DNA of 64,000 nt from a bacterium (GCA_029945625.1 JAQSCW010000043.1:1-64000), one strand, 5' to 3'. Numbered from the stretch's first letter, positions 5,776 to 16,090 are shown. Notes: generated from the sequence alone by a model not told the origin. A program made the numbers and translations.

Positions 5776-7308
5776 TTATCTTTCTGCCACTAACTGTACA
5801 TTGACTTGCGTTTCCCTTGAGGAAATAACATACAAACCGGCAAAAGTAAATAAGCCATTTATTAAAATTAGTTCGGTACCTATTTTATATCCACCAAACA
5901 GGCTGCGGGAAATATCAGCTAATCCTAAACTCACATGAAGTTTCTTTTCGTACCACTCGGGACTGCAACACACATCAATACCCAATACTAGTAGAGGGGC
6001 AATTATGCAGACAACCCAAATTAAATGATCTTTTAATTTTCGGCTCGTTAAAATGCCAAACGAAAATAATCCTAAAAGCGGACCATAGGTTAAGCTGGCG
6101 AACTTTAAAATAAAGTCAATAATAAGTTTATCGTTAATGGCCTTGAAGAGCAAAACCATGATAAAAAACAAAACGGCAAACGAAAAGTGAACCTTTAAAC
6201 GGGTGCTTCGTTTTTGCTTTTCAGTGCCTTCCTTCCTTTTTAGATCCAGTATGTCGATGCAAAAACAAGATGTAATGGACGTGATGGCTCCATCCACACT
6301 AGGAAATAAGGCCGAGATCAAGGCGAGAATAAAAATAATTCCAATCACGCCACTAAAGGTCTCGCTTAAGGCAATGGTGGGAAACAAATCATCGGGTGCC
6401 ACGCTAATACCCTTTGTGCTGGCGTAGAGATAAAGAATGCCTCCTAAAAACAGAAATAGAAAATTAACAAGTACGAGCACCAGTGAAAAGGAAATTATGT
6501 TCTTTTGAGAATCTTTAATGGTTTTAACACTGATGTTCTTTTGCATCATCTCCTGATCCAATCCTGTCATAGCAATGGCAATAAAGGCGCCTCCAATGAT
6601 TTGTTTCAGAAAAAAGGAACCCGACATAATATCTGTGTTAAATATTTTTGTATATCCTTTGTCGTTCATCAGATGCAGAGCGGCCGTAAAATCTAATCCC
6701 ATGGCTTTAACAATTACCACAATACAAATTACCAAACCCATTAACATACCGGTGGTTTGAAGCGTATCGGTATAAATAATTGTTTTAACCCCACCTTCAA
6801 ATGTATATAGAAGTATGAGTATTAAAATAACCAGTGCTGTTACTTCAAAAGGTATACCCAATTTATCGAATATAAACAGTTGCAGAATACTAATCACCAG
6901 ATACAATCTTGCCGTAGCGCCTACTAAGCGAGAAAGTATAAAAAAGAAAGCACCGGCTTTATGCGCATTTACGCCGAATCGTTTTTCGAGATACGTATAA
7001 ATAGAAGTGAGATTGAGCTTATAGTATAGAGGAATCAACACAAAGGCTATCACCATGTATCCGAGTAAATAGCCTAGCACAATTTGGAAATAAAAGAAAT
7101 TATTAGTGGCCACCCCTCCCGGCACACTCACAAACGTAACACCGCTCAAACTGGTACCAATCATCCCAAATGCCACCAGCATCCAATTGCTATTCTTATT
7201 GCCAATAAAAAAAGAATCGTTGGTAGAATTTCTTCCGGTTAACCAGGCTACAAAAAGAAGCACAATAAAATAAGAAATAACCACTGAAAAGAGTAATACT
7301 GGCGACAT
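5776..7308 (-). CDS. Sodium/solute symporter (SSS family)
   Basis: A 510-residue polytopic protein of the sodium:solute symporter family, with about 13 hydrophobic segments. The segment GMIGTSLSGVTFVSVPG is the Na+-site region of TM1, and RFGVNAHKAGAFFFILSR is the conserved loop before TM3 seen in sialic acid, proline and sugar symporters. The length is normal. It converges with the preceding glycosyltransferase, with 11 bases between the stops, and has a long gene-free stretch upstream. The substrate is not evident; there is no catabolic neighbour. Confidence 0.85.
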   Translation of the reverse strand: MSPVLLFSVVISYFIVLLFVAWLTGRNSTNDSFFIGNKNSNWMLVAFGMIGTSLSGVTFVSVPGGVATNNFFYFQIVLGYLLGYMVIAFVLIPLYYKLNLTSIYTYLEKRFGVNAHKAGAFFFILSRLVGATARLYLVISILQLFIFDKLGIPFEVTALVILILILLYTFEGGVKTIIYTDTLQTTGMLMGLVICIVVIVKAMGLDFTAALHLMNDKGYTKIFNTDIMSGSFFLKQIIGGAFIAIAMTGLDQEMMQKNISVKTIKDSQKNIISFSLVLVLVNFLFLFLGGILYLYASTKGISVAPDDLFPTIALSETFSGVIGIIFILALISALFPSVDGAITSITSCFCIDILDLKRKEGTEKQKRSTRLKVHFSFAVLFFIMVLLFKAINDKLIIDFILKFASLTYGPLLGLFSFGILTSRKLKDHLIWVVCIIAPLLVLGIDVCCSPEWYEKKLHVSLGLADISRSLFGGYKIGTELILINGLFTFAGLYVISSRETQVNVQLVAER

Positions 7309-7969
7309 GATTCGTTATTTACTAGCTAACAAGCTGGAAAGGTCCGCCTTGCTGTAGTACTGCAAAGATTTAGGAATTTGACAAAAAAATGGTTGCAACT
7401 AAGAATAGTTCTAAACAATAGTAGCGTGAATAAACTAACTCTACTAGCCATAAAAGAGGGGTAGTGATAACCTTTATTAACAACTATTTTAATGGTGATG
7501 TTTAACCGGAAACCTACCTATTGGCCTTAGCTTAATAACATTGCTGCCCTTAGCAAGAATCTGCTTTGATCAGGATATCCCGGTGCATTAACCGTTGGTA
7601 AAGCATGTTCGTCTCTCCTGCGCCTTCTTTTGCTCTTGAGACTGCTATTCACCAACTGTCAAACGTGCCACGTTCAAAGAATAGAGCGGACTGAGCTTCC
7701 CAAGGTGATAAATATGGAACGATAACGAATAGAAAGTCGTGTGTATGTTCGTATTCAAAAATTTAAACAATTTTTTTTTCGGGAGTATTGCGCGAGTATC
7801 AGTCGTCATCCATTTTTAGCAAAGAAGATCGCTTAGCCTCATCTTGCAGAGGTAATAAATTTGGGATTCTTAGGTATTTTTAGTAATATTAGTGTTATCA
7901 ATTTTTGGACTGTCTGCCAGAAACATTGAGGAAGTCCTATTGCCGCAAACCTAATTTTTTCTGATCACT
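7309..7969. other. Gene-free intergenic stretch
   Basis: About 660 bases separate the divergent symporter and esterase-like genes. No convincing reading frame, tRNA, strong hairpin or repeat was seen. It must hold the promoters of both genes; an imperfect minus-strand -7 box (AATCTTTG near 7364-7371) is the only hint. Confidence 0.5.
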
Positions 7970-8929
7970 ATGAAACGACTTAAATCACTAAAATTATCAG
8001 CTATTTTGTTAGCCGCTGTACTTGCGGTTGGCGCCTGTAAAAAAAACGCAACACCACCTCCATTCAACGAGGACGTGGATCTTGACGGTAAAAAAATAAA
8101 CGATTCATCCCTCATTCACCCCGAAAACTATTTGCTTTCGGCCGCCATTCTAAATCCCACACCCGCCGACCTTTCCAAATATGTGGTAATTACCGCACAC
8201 GGCTTTTCTGCCACTAATTTTGAATGGTCCGAATTCAATGACTGGTCAAAAGGAAAAACAGATCTGCTGGTCTCCCGAGTATTGTTAGGAGGACATGGCC
8301 GAGATTACGAAGACTTTAAACTGGCCACCTGGATCGACTGGCAAGCACCAATTATTGAGGAGTATAACAAACTGCGCCAAATGGGCTATCAAAAAATCAG
8401 TATTGCAGGGTCTTCCACGGGCTGTCCCCTTGTGCTCAACCTAGTTGCCAACAACAAAATCAATACCGATGTGCTAAAACACTTGTTTTTTATCGATCCC
8501 ATCATTCTTCCTTCCAATAAATCACTCTCACTCGTAAAAGTCATCGGGCCCCTGCTTGGATATACGGAAACAACGATGGCCCCTGGAGAAAACGGATATT
8601 GGTACAAATTCCTTCCCGAGAAAGCCCTTCAAGAACTAGAGCACATTACGAAAAAAGAAAGAAAGGAGCTTGAAAAAGGAATTGTTTTACCTTCGAATGT
8701 GACCCTTAACGTATATAAAGCCGAACAAGACGGATCGGCCGACCCCGCCAGCGCAGTGTTGTTGGATCAAGGCGTTAAAACCAGCGATGGATCCTCCATT
8801 TCCGTAGTCATGGTGAATACCGATATGCACGTTTTTACAAGGCTCAGAGGAAGGGAATCGATTACCTCGGAACAGAGGAACCTTCAATTGCAAACATTTC
8901 AGGAAATTTATTCAGAACTTAAAAACTAG
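7970..8929 (+). CDS. Alpha/beta-hydrolase lipoprotein
   Basis: A 319-residue lipoprotein. The signal peptide ends in AVLAVGAC, with the lipobox cysteine near residue 23. The mature part is an alpha/beta hydrolase: VVITAHGFSATNFEW carries the oxyanion HG motif, ISIAGSSTGCPLVLN is the nucleophile elbow (G-S-S-T-G), and an aspartate and a late histidine near NTDMHVFTRL complete the likely triad. It is probably a membrane-anchored carboxylesterase or lipase-like enzyme; the substrate is unknown. The small barrel-like gene at 8935 starts 5 bases after the stop, so the two are probably cotranscribed. Confidence 0.8.
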   Translation: MKRLKSLKLSAILLAAVLAVGACKKNATPPPFNEDVDLDGKKINDSSLIHPENYLLSAAILNPTPADLSKYVVITAHGFSATNFEWSEFNDWSKGKTDLLVSRVLLGGHGRDYEDFKLATWIDWQAPIIEEYNKLRQMGYQKISIAGSSTGCPLVLNLVANNKINTDVLKHLFFIDPIILPSNKSLSLVKVIGPLLGYTETTMAPGENGYWYKFLPEKALQELEHITKKERKELEKGIVLPSNVTLNVYKAEQDGSADPASAVLLDQGVKTSDGSSISVVMVNTDMHVFTRLRGRESITSEQRNLQLQTFQEIYSELKN

Positions 8930-8934
8930 CTTTT

Positions 8935-9504
8935 ATGCCTAAGATTTTATACACACTCGTTGGGGTTTTTCTTTTGCACGGTTTTGTTTTCTCCTCTATT
9001 GGTAAGAACAACGACAGTATTTCCACACCCACACACACTTTTTCAATTGGTTTTCGCGCTCAGAAAGCTATTGGTTTCTACTGGTCGAATGGTATTTGCG
9101 CCGAATACGCGTTGGAGAAGATCCTTAAAGGATCGTTGGCTTTCGGCCTCAACTACATTTCCTCAAGTATGGGCACCGCAGCCCTCAGTAACGCCATCCA
9201 CTGCAGCGAGATCAACGGATCCCTGATCAAGTACTTTCGTATGCGTAAACCCTTAAAAACACTTCTACGCCTTAATGCGGGATATGCTCATGCTAACTAT
9301 CCCTCCGACATTTATAAGAACATCCCCAATCAATCCATGACGCTGTCCTTGGAACTCGGTCTTGTTTATGATTTCAAAATTCCGCTGCGCCTAGCGCTGG
9401 GGGGAGGATACAATGTGATTAGCGGAAAGGGCACGAAGGGACTAGGGACACTGTACCCGGTGTATGGTCAATTTTCAATTATATACCGACTACTAAAAAA
9501 ATAG
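8935..9504 (+). CDS. Predicted outer-membrane barrel-like protein
   Basis: A 189-residue exported protein with signal peptide LVGVFLLHGFVFSSIG and alternating hydrophobic and polar strands (for example FSIGFRAQKAIGFYW and LRLALGGGYNVISG) as in small outer-membrane beta-barrels. It ends in YGQFSIIYRLLKK, similar to the C-terminal strand of such barrels. No specific family is recognised. Its position directly after the esterase-like lipoprotein suggests a shared transcript. Confidence 0.65.
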   Translation: MPKILYTLVGVFLLHGFVFSSIGKNNDSISTPTHTFSIGFRAQKAIGFYWSNGICAEYALEKILKGSLAFGLNYISSSMGTAALSNAIHCSEINGSLIKYFRMRKPLKTLLRLNAGYAHANYPSDIYKNIPNQSMTLSLELGLVYDFKIPLRLALGGGYNVISGKGTKGLGTLYPVYGQFSIIYRLLKK

Positions 9505-9635
9505 GAAACTCAAGATCTTCACCTCGGCTTAAGTTAAAACCTAACCCCTTGATTGCAAGTAAAGGATATTTGATTGGAATTTCTTATGTTCGTATTGTCA
9601 AATTTGTGAACTATAACATTCTTAAAAAAATGATT

Positions 9636-10121
9636 ATGAAAAAAGCGATTTCCTCAGTTGCTCTCATTGCAGTCTTAATTTATTTAACAGGTTGTATTTA
9701 TGAAAGCAGCGTGCCCATCGATGAACCGAGTGTGAAGGTGAGTCCGAAACTTCTCTTTACCTGGGGCGAAAGTGGAGGTGATACCTATAAATTCAGTCGT
9801 GCGGATGATTATACCTATACCATTGACGTCACCCATACGGGTACTAAAAAACCGGAAAAGCTCATGGCTTATGCCTCCATTGTGGATGACAAGACTTTCT
9901 TAAATGTTTGGGATTCAAAGAAGAAACCGACAAACAGATCCTATCTACTTTTGAAGATAAAGTTGTTGAGCGATTCCACCTTGATGGTGATGCCTTTAAC
10001 AGAGAACATCAGGGAGAAATTTACCTCGAGTGCCGATCTCAAAAAATTTATCTCAGAAAACATGGAACATAGTTTTTTTTACGAGAAGGATTCAGAATTT
10101 AAACGCATCAAAACAAAGTAA
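9636..10121 (+). CDS. Small lipoprotein of unknown function
   Basis: A 161-residue lipoprotein from the ATG at 9636. The signal peptide is MKKAISSVALIAVLIYLTGC, with the lipobox cysteine at residue 20. A TTG 87 bases upstream would extend the frame but puts non-signal sequence in front, so it was not chosen. The mature part is polar, with a WDSKKKP segment and probably a beta-rich fold. No family is recognised; context gives no function. Confidence 0.7.
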   Translation: MKKAISSVALIAVLIYLTGCIYESSVPIDEPSVKVSPKLLFTWGESGGDTYKFSRADDYTYTIDVTHTGTKKPEKLMAYASIVDDKTFLNVWDSKKKPTNRSYLLLKIKLLSDSTLMVMPLTENIREKFTSSADLKKFISENMEHSFFYEKDSEFKRIKTK

Positions 10122-10437
10122 GGTAGTCCGCTAGATTATTTGCGGTACAATTTCAAGTTAGCATAATGATCCCTGCCCATTGATCATAACAGTGGATCCT
10201 CCTTCACTCCCTAAGGACTAAACAAACAACAGCATGTGCTAAAAAGTACTAGTAGGTTTACGGGAAATTAGGGAGATAATTAAATTTTGTTACAGAATTT
10301 GATTTGTCGGTACACCTTTAGCGCACTAGTACCAAGCTTCGACACGGCTTCTGAATTGACGAATGAAAGCCCGCATTCAATTTTGTGGTTAAAAAATTAA
10401 GAACGCAACATTGAGCAAACATATGCGCCTATTTCCC
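10122..10437. other. Intergenic stretch without visible genes
   Basis: About 315 bases between the lipoprotein and the recR promoter. No reading frame, RNA or clear hairpin is supported. Confidence 0.5.
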
Positions 10438-10445
10438 TATCTTTA
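10438..10445 (+). promoter_or_regulatory. -7 box of recR, suggests leaderless mRNA
   Basis: TATCTTTA, the form of the -7 box most often seen in this window, ends 5 bases before the GTG start of recR. With the usual spacing the transcript would begin at or within a few bases of the start codon. Confidence 0.55.
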
Positions 10446-10450
10446 TCCTC

Positions 10451-11068
10451 GTGGAATTTAGCTCTAAACTTATTGAACAGGCTGTTGACGCCTTTGCACA
10501 ATTGCCCGGGGTGGGTAAAAAAACAGCACTGCGCTACGTGCTTCATGTCATTAAACAGGACAAGGAACAATCAAACAATCTCAGCAGTATTATAGCGCGA
10601 CTTAAAACAGATCTTAAATTTTGCAGCAATTGCCACAATATTTCAGAGCAAGAAGTCTGTGAGATTTGCTCCAATGCTGCTCGTGACCAACATACCGTGT
10701 GCGTGGTGCAAGATTACCGCGATATTATGGCCATTGAAAACACCGGCCTTTACAAGGGTAAATACCACGTGTTGGGCGGACTAATCTCCCCGCTTGAAGG
10801 AATTTCACCCTCCAATCTAAACATAGAGACTCTTGTTTCAAAAATAAGTGCGGGATCAATTTCTGAGATCATCCTCGCCTTAAATGCTACTATGGAAGGT
10901 GAAACAACCTCGTTTTATATCTTCCGGAAAATTGCCCCGTACCAAGTGAAACTCAGCGCCATTGCACGCGGCATAGCGGTAGGCGACGAATTGGAATATG
11001 CCGATGAAGTCACATTGGGAAGGTCTATCATCAACCGAATCCCCTTTGATTCTCTGCTTAAAAAGTAA
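10451..11068 (+). CDS. recR: Recombination mediator RecR
   Basis: A 205-residue RecR, which works with RecO (and RecF) to load RecA at gaps. It has the N-terminal helix-hairpin-helix [15 protein letters not shown], the four-cysteine zinc site CSNCHNI..CEICSN, and a Toprim domain with [15 protein letters not shown] and YHVLGG. The GTG at 10451 is the right start because it gives the normal family N-terminus and sits just behind the -7 box. Length is normal. A terminator hairpin follows at 11144. Confidence 0.95.
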   Translation: MEFSSKLIEQAVDAFAQLPGVGKKTALRYVLHVIKQDKEQSNNLSSIIARLKTDLKFCSNCHNISEQEVCEICSNAARDQHTVCVVQDYRDIMAIENTGLYKGKYHVLGGLISPLEGISPSNLNIETLVSKISAGSISEIILALNATMEGETTSFYIFRKIAPYQVKLSAIARGIAVGDELEYADEVTLGRSIINRIPFDSLLKK

Positions 11069-11143
11069 TTCTTTCCTTTTTACCGATTTTAGCAGCATAG
11101 CCCTGCTAAATCGTCATAAAACCCTCATTTTGCAGGTCAATTA

Positions 11144-11165
11144 GACACGTTCAACGTGTTTTTTA
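11144..11165 (+). terminator. Probable recR terminator
   Basis: ACACGT-TCA-ACGTGT at 11145-11159 is a perfect 6-bp hairpin followed by six T residues, between recR and clpB. Confidence 0.6.
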
Positions 11166-11230
11166 GGTCGAATCTTCCTAAAAACTCAATTGGAATAATT
11201 TGTGTTGCTCACTAGTCAAATTGACGCACC

Positions 11231-13840
11231 ATGAACCTAAATAACTATACCATCAAATCGCAGGAAGCCATTCAACAGGCTGTTCAACTTACTACTAATA
11301 ACGGTCAGCAAGCCATTGAACCTGCTCATATTCTCAAAGGCATCTTGGAAGTGGATGAAAACGTAAGTCCTTTTATTCTCAAAAAACTGAACGTAAATCC
11401 CGCTTCTTTCGAAAAAATGCTCGACAGCGTGATCCAGTCTTACCCTAAAGTAAGCGGAGGTCAGCCTCACCTTTCTTCTGCAGCCAACAAAGCGCTTGCA
11501 AAAGCAACCACCTATTTAAAAGAATACAACGACGAGTATGTTTCCATTGAACATTTGCTTCTTGGCCTTTTGTTTGCAGGTGACAGCACGTCCAATTTAA
11601 TGAAGGATGTTGGTTTGAAAGAAAAAGAATTGAAGGCCGCTATCACCGAACTGCGAAAGGGAGAACGCGTTACCAGTCAATCGCAGGAAGAAACCTATAA
11701 CTCCCTGAATAAATTCGCCATCAACCTAAACAAACAGGCCCGCGAGGGAAAACTGGATCCCGTAATTGGCAGAGATGAGGAAATTCGTCGCGTATTGCAA
11801 ATATTGTCTCGACGCACCAAGAACAATCCTATTTTGGTGGGAGAACCCGGGGTGGGTAAAACTGCCATTGCCGAGGGACTTGCCCATCGCATCATTAGTG
11901 GTGACGTGCCCGACAACTTAAAAACCAAACAAGTATTTTCACTCGATATGGGTGCCCTTATTGCCGGTGCAAAATTTAAAGGTGAATTTGAAGAACGTTT
12001 AAAATCGGTGATCAAAGAAGTAATTGGTGCTGCAGGCGAAATCATTTTGTTTATTGATGAGATCCACACGTTAGTGGGTGCAGGTGGCGGTGGCGAAGGG
12101 GCCATGGACGCAGCAAATATATTAAAACCTGCTCTCGCCCGCGGTGAATTAAGGGCCATAGGTGCCACCACCTTAAGTGAGTATCAGAAATACTTCGAAA
12201 AAGACAAGGCCCTTGAACGTCGTTTCCAAAAGGTAATGGTGGATGAACCCAGTGCCGAAGATGCCATCTCCATTTTGCGCGGGATCAAAGAAAAATACGA
12301 AGCCCACCACCACGTGCGGATCAAAGACGAAGCCATTATTGCTGCCGTGGAATTATCACAGCGGTATATCAACGATCGTTTTTTACCCGACAAAGCCATT
12401 GATCTCATGGATGAAGCGGCTTCCAAGTTAAGGATGCAAATCAATTCCATGCCCATTGAACTCGACGAAGTGGAACGCAAAATAATGCAACTTGAAATTG
12501 AACGTGAAGCGATTAAGCGTGAAAACGATACCAAAAAAATTAAGGAACTCGATAAAGACATCGCCGAATTACAGGATAAACGAAATGCCCTGCGTGCCAG
12601 ATGGTCGTCCGAAAAAGAGATGATCGAAAGTGTTCAGAAAATAAAAATTGAAGTTGAAGATTTAAAACAACAAGCATCCAATTTTGAAAAACAGGGCGAT
12701 TATGGAAAAGTAGCAGAGATCCGCTACGGCAAAATTCAGGAAGCCGAAGCCAAATTGCTTGCCCTCGAACAAAAAATGCAAACCGCCAAAGAAAATGGTT
12801 CGCAATTATTAAAAGAAGAAGTGGACAGTGAGGATATCGCTTCTGTAATTAGCTCATGGACGGGCATTCCGGTAAAGAGCATGTTGCAAAGTGAAAAAGA
12901 CAAATTGTTAAACCTGGAAGAAGAACTTCACAAACGGGTAGTGGGTCAACACGAAGCCATTGAAAGTATTGCTGATGCGGTACGCCGGAGTCGCGCGGGA
13001 TTGCAGGACGCCAAACGTCCCATTGGTTCGTTCATATTTTTGGGAACAACCGGTGTAGGCAAAACAGAATTGGCAAAAGCCCTCGCCGACTATTTATTCA
13101 ATAATGAAAATTCCATGACCCGCATCGACATGAGCGAGTATCAGGAGCGACATGCTGTGAGCCGTTTGATTGGGTCCCCTCCGGGCTATGTGGGTTATGA
13201 AGAAGGAGGTCAGTTGACCGAAGCGGTTCGCAGAAAACCTTATAGTGTGGTTTTATTGGATGAGATCGAAAAAGCGCATCCCGATGTATTTAATATCTTA
13301 CTTCAAGTGCTCGACGACGGTCGTTTGACCGATAATAAAGGTCGTACTGTAAATTTTAAAAACACCATTATCATTATGACCAGCAATATTGGTTCGCATA
13401 TTATTCAAGAAAGTTTTGAGCAAATTACCAACGACAACAGAGAAGAAGTTCTGGCAAAAACAAAAGCGGATGTGTACGATCTTTTGAAAAAATCTATTCG
13501 TCCCGAATTTTTAAACCGCATTGATGAAGTGATTATGTTTGAACCTTTAACAAGGGATAATGTGAGCGAGATCGTGAAAATACAATTAGAAGGTATCCGC
13601 AAACATTTAGCCGAACAACAAGTCTTTATGAGTTTTACCGACGAAGCAATCGATTGGCTGGCGCAGTTGGGTTACGATCCGCAGTTTGGTGCTCGTCCGG
13701 TGAAACGGGTAATTCAGAAACAAGTGATGAACGAACTGTCGAAACAATTATTGGCAGGAAAGGTCCACAAAGATCAGGAGATTGTGTTGGATGTGTTTGA
13801 TTCGAAATTTGTGTTTCGCAATAAGGCGGTGGCGGTATGA
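11231..13840 (+). CDS. clpB: ATP-dependent disaggregase ClpB
   Basis: An 869-residue ClpB, the hexameric AAA+ chaperone that pulls aggregated proteins apart together with DnaK. It has a double Clp N domain (about residues 1-150), the first AAA+ module with Walker [10 protein letters not shown] and Walker [11 protein letters not shown], the long coiled-coil middle domain (about 400-530) that separates ClpB from ClpA/ClpC, and the second AAA+ module with [14 protein letters not shown] and [15 protein letters not shown], followed by the C-terminal D2-small domain. Start at ATG 11231 gives the usual [12 protein letters not shown] beginning. Heat-shock control is expected, but no operator was recognised upstream. 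Confidence 0.97.
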   Translation: MNLNNYTIKSQEAIQQAVQLTTNNGQQAIEPAHILKGILEVDENVSPFILKKLNVNPASFEKMLDSVIQSYPKVSGGQPHLSSAANKALAKATTYLKEYNDEYVSIEHLLLGLLFAGDSTSNLMKDVGLKEKELKAAITELRKGERVTSQSQEETYNSLNKFAINLNKQAREGKLDPVIGRDEEIRRVLQILSRRTKNNPILVGEPGVGKTAIAEGLAHRIISGDVPDNLKTKQVFSLDMGALIAGAKFKGEFEERLKSVIKEVIGAAGEIILFIDEIHTLVGAGGGGEGAMDAANILKPALARGELRAIGATTLSEYQKYFEKDKALERRFQKVMVDEPSAEDAISILRGIKEKYEAHHHVRIKDEAIIAAVELSQRYINDRFLPDKAIDLMDEAASKLRMQINSMPIELDEVERKIMQLEIEREAIKRENDTKKIKELDKDIAELQDKRNALRARWSSEKEMIESVQKIKIEVEDLKQQASNFEKQGDYGKVAEIRYGKIQEAEAKLLALEQKMQTAKENGSQLLKEEVDSEDIASVISSWTGIPVKSMLQSEKDKLLNLEEELHKRVVGQHEAIESIADAVRRSRAGLQDAKRPIGSFIFLGTTGVGKTELAKALADYLFNNENSMTRIDMSEYQERHAVSRLIGSPPGYVGYEEGGQLTEAVRRKPYSVVLLDEIEKAHPDVFNILLQVLDDGRLTDNKGRTVNFKNTIIIMTSNIGSHIIQESFEQITNDNREEVLAKTKADVYDLLKKSIRPEFLNRIDEVIMFEPLTRDNVSEIVKIQLEGIRKHLAEQQVFMSFTDEAIDWLAQLGYDPQFGARPVKRVIQKQVMNELSKQLLAGKVHKDQEIVLDVFDSKFVFRNKAVAV

Positions 13841-13861
13841 TGCTCTGAATCAGTTGGAGTC

Positions 13862-13930
13862 ATGATGCAGGACTCAAGAGAAGAAAGACGGATCTGTCTT
13901 GTCTCCCTTCAGTCTTGCCTCTTGGCTCTC
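13862..13930 (+). repeat. Dispersed repeat, copy 1
   Basis: This stretch resembles 14884-14977: both contain GATGCAGGA-TCAA-AG, then TGTCTTG-CTCCCT and finally GTCTTGC-TCTTGGCTC. Each lies within about 50 bases after a coding region. Copy 2 has about 22 extra bases. Confidence 0.6.
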
Positions 13931-14021
13931 CTTATATTGGCTTCTTTTTCAAATTCCTTTAGTAAATAAAAACGCAGCACTTTTTATTTCCCATTTATTT
14001 TATCACAAAACAAATTTTTCT

Positions 14022-14029
14022 TATATTTA
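14022..14029 (+). promoter_or_regulatory. -7 box of collagen-motif lipoprotein gene
   Basis: TATATTTA, close to TAnnTTTG, lies 41 bases before the ATG at 14071. Confidence 0.5.
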
Positions 14030-14070
14030 CCCAATAATTAACCCAATTCTTAACCCAAAAAATCAAATTT

Positions 14071-14844
14071 ATGAAAACATTTGTTTATGCATGTTTGTGC
14101 CTGTCCATTTTTGTATCCTGTAAAAAAGAAACTGTTGAAGGGCCTGCCGGGCCTCAAGGTCCTGCTGGAGCGAGCGGTTCAGCTTCAAGTGGTTCCTTGA
14201 GTGGAAAAGTAAGGCAATATGATGAATTCGGCATCGAGTATAGCAGTAACCTCAATACTACAACTATTTCGGTTGAAGGCACTACCCTTTTTACAATAAC
14301 AAATGCGAATGGAAACTACACAATTTCAAATGTACCTTCGGGAATATACGACCTGACATTCACAAAAATAAATGCCGGTTTAATGAAACAAAAACAAATC
14401 ACATTTCCGGGCAACGGCACTTTGTATAATAGTACAAAAGTTGGAGACAAACCAAGTTTTGCAATTACGAGCGCCATGCTGAAGGACTCTACTCTTGGAG
14501 TAAATCCCATTGTGTACATGAACTTCAAAATGGTGGCCAGTTCTCAACAAAGGACAATTGGTGTGGTCCTCAGCAATGCTGCGAACCTAGACCTTGCATC
14601 GCCGTCTTCTTATCAAGCAGTTCACCTGGTTGACATCCCATCAAATACCTCTAACCTTAACTCTCAATTTTTACTTCAGTCTTCACTTTTTAGTATGTTC
14701 CCTATGGGCTCAATTGTTTATGCAAAGGCCTATCCAATCAATGCTACGCCCTATGGCTATTACGATCCGGCAGCTGATCAGGATATTTATACGAATTATG
14801 GAGCAGCCTTTCCTATTACGTTTACGCTAACAAGAAAACAGTAA
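14071..14844 (+). CDS. Lipoprotein with short collagen-like stretch and carboxypeptidase-regulatory-like domain
   Basis: A 257-residue lipoprotein. The signal peptide ends LSIFVSC with the lipobox cysteine near residue 16. Directly after it come a few Gly-X-Y triplets (GPAGPQGPAGASG) and a Ser/Gly linker. Residues about 48-115 (SGKVRQYDEFG...GNYTISNVPSGIYDLTFTK) form a carboxypeptidase-D-regulatory/transthyretin-like beta sandwich. The C-terminal 130 residues are not recognised. Such short collagen-like spacers after a lipidated cysteine are frequent in Bacteroidota. It is probably surface or periplasmic; function unknown. Confidence 0.72.
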   Translation: MKTFVYACLCLSIFVSCKKETVEGPAGPQGPAGASGSASSGSLSGKVRQYDEFGIEYSSNLNTTTISVEGTTLFTITNANGNYTISNVPSGIYDLTFTKINAGLMKQKQITFPGNGTLYNSTKVGDKPSFAITSAMLKDSTLGVNPIVYMNFKMVASSQQRTIGVVLSNAANLDLASPSSYQAVHLVDIPSNTSNLNSQFLLQSSLFSMFPMGSIVYAKAYPINATPYGYYDPAADQDIYTNYGAAFPITFTLTRKQ

Positions 14845-14883
14845 CGTGGAAGGTAAAGAAAAATCTAATGATTTTTTAGGGGG

Positions 14884-14977
14884 CCAAGATGCAGGATTCA
14901 AAAGTTCAAAAACGTATTTGTCTTGGCTCCCTCTAGCCTTGAATGCTGGCCCTCTTTAGTCTTGCTTCTTGGCTCCC
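14884..14977 (+). repeat. Dispersed repeat, copy 2, with hairpin
   Basis: Related to 13862-13930. GGGGGCCAAGA at 14879-14889 can pair with TCTTGGCTCCC at 14921-14931, giving an 11-bp stem (one G-U) that may terminate transcription of the lipoprotein gene. Confidence 0.6.
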
Positions 14978-15001
14978 ATTCGTCTTTCCAATACACCTAA
15001 A

Positions 15002-15832
15002 CTACTTCTTCCTATAATACCTCACTGTTGCTCCGGGCGACATAAAAAAAGGTAACTGATTCCAATCATCGTATTTTGCTACCAATTCATCTTCCTTAGA
15101 AGGATCTTCGGCCGCGACTTTCATATCCGAAAAAAACTGCTCAAATTTTGGAATGAGCTCAGAGCCTCCTATGTGACCATGCCCCGGAACTATTGTTTTT
15201 ATTTCGAGATTCTTGCTCAATTCCTCCATGATGGCAACATAGGCATCGGCACCGCCAAACAGCACAGGCGCTTGTTTGTTCAAAATCACATCTCCGGCAA
15301 ACAAAACTTTGTGACGACGAAGGTATACCATCACGTCGGCAGGACTATGAATCGTTTTAGGGAAAGCGAAAACCGAGAGTGTATCATCGCCCATGGGAAT
15401 AGTCCTAGAGCCCTTTAACCAGGTGGTGGGTAGGCTCTCCTCCCCTGCTTCCTTAATCCATGCCTCTTTGCCATAATCTCCGGCTAAAATAGTGGCACCT
15501 TTATATAATTTATTGCCCCCTACATGATCGGGATGCCAATGGGTATTAATCACCAGGATGGGTCTTTTGCCTGCCAATTCCTTTACATTCTCATATAGCA
15601 GATTACTGCTTTCATCCATTTTAGTATCAATCACCACAACGAGACTGTCTGACACAATGATCCCTGAATTTCCTCCCCCACCGGTTACCACAGTGATATT
15701 TGGGTCTAGTTGAATTACTTCGCTGTGATTCATTTTTGACAAGAAGGGCGAGAGGTATTTGAAATACACGAAGCCGCCAATACCGAGCAGTATTAACACA
15801 ATAAGACCGATCCATTTAAATGCTTTTTTCAT
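15002..15832 (-). CDS. MBL-fold metallo-hydrolase with N-terminal membrane anchor
   Basis: A 276-residue metallo-beta-lactamase-fold protein. A single N-terminal hydrophobic segment (WIGLIVLILLGIGGFVYF) anchors it or acts as a signal. The two-metal site is visible in NTHWHPDHVGG (HxHxDH pattern), later H in KTIHSPADVM, D in LFAGDVI, and H in VPGHGHIGG. The fold serves lactamases, glyoxalase II-like thioesterases and related hydrolases; the sequence gives no specific substrate. It would act in the periplasm. It converges with the lipoprotein gene at 14071. Confidence 0.85.
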   Translation of the reverse strand: MKKAFKWIGLIVLILLGIGGFVYFKYLSPFLSKMNHSEVIQLDPNITVVTGGGGNSGIIVSDSLVVVIDTKMDESSNLLYENVKELAGKRPILVINTHWHPDHVGGNKLYKGATILAGDYGKEAWIKEAGEESLPTTWLKGSRTIPMGDDTLSVFAFPKTIHSPADVMVYLRRHKVLFAGDVILNKQAPVLFGGADAYVAIMEELSKNLEIKTIVPGHGHIGGSELIPKFEQFFSDMKVAAEDPSKEDELVAKYDDWNQLPFFMSPGATVRYYRKK

Positions 15833-16082
15833 CCTGCTATATTTTTGACGGTTAAAGCTACTAAAAAAAACCGCTTACAAAAACCGGTTTCCGTTTAAGG
15901 CATTGCTATAAATTGGCATTACTCAGAAGTTACCTTCTTCCGGTAATAGGGACTTATGGGGTGGACAAACAAAATAAGTTCTTAAGTGCACTATTTATAA
16001 TTTATAGAATTCTCGTAAATCAGTTTTGGCTAATTTAACTTTAGTACAACTTTCAAAACTTCCACTACCTCCCTAAAAACCT

Positions 16083-16090
16083 TATCTTTA
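16083..16090 (+). promoter_or_regulatory. -7 box of the ABC exporter gene
   Basis: TATCTTTA lies 23 bases before the ATG at 16114. Confidence 0.55.

Noticed and set aside
11695-12561. Long frames antisense to clpB
   Set aside because: They arise from codon bias of the conserved clpB gene and have Ser/Arg-rich, featureless products.
13899-14123. 74-codon plus-strand frame before the collagen-motif lipoprotein
   Set aside because: It overlaps a dispersed repeat and the lipoprotein promoter and start in another frame.
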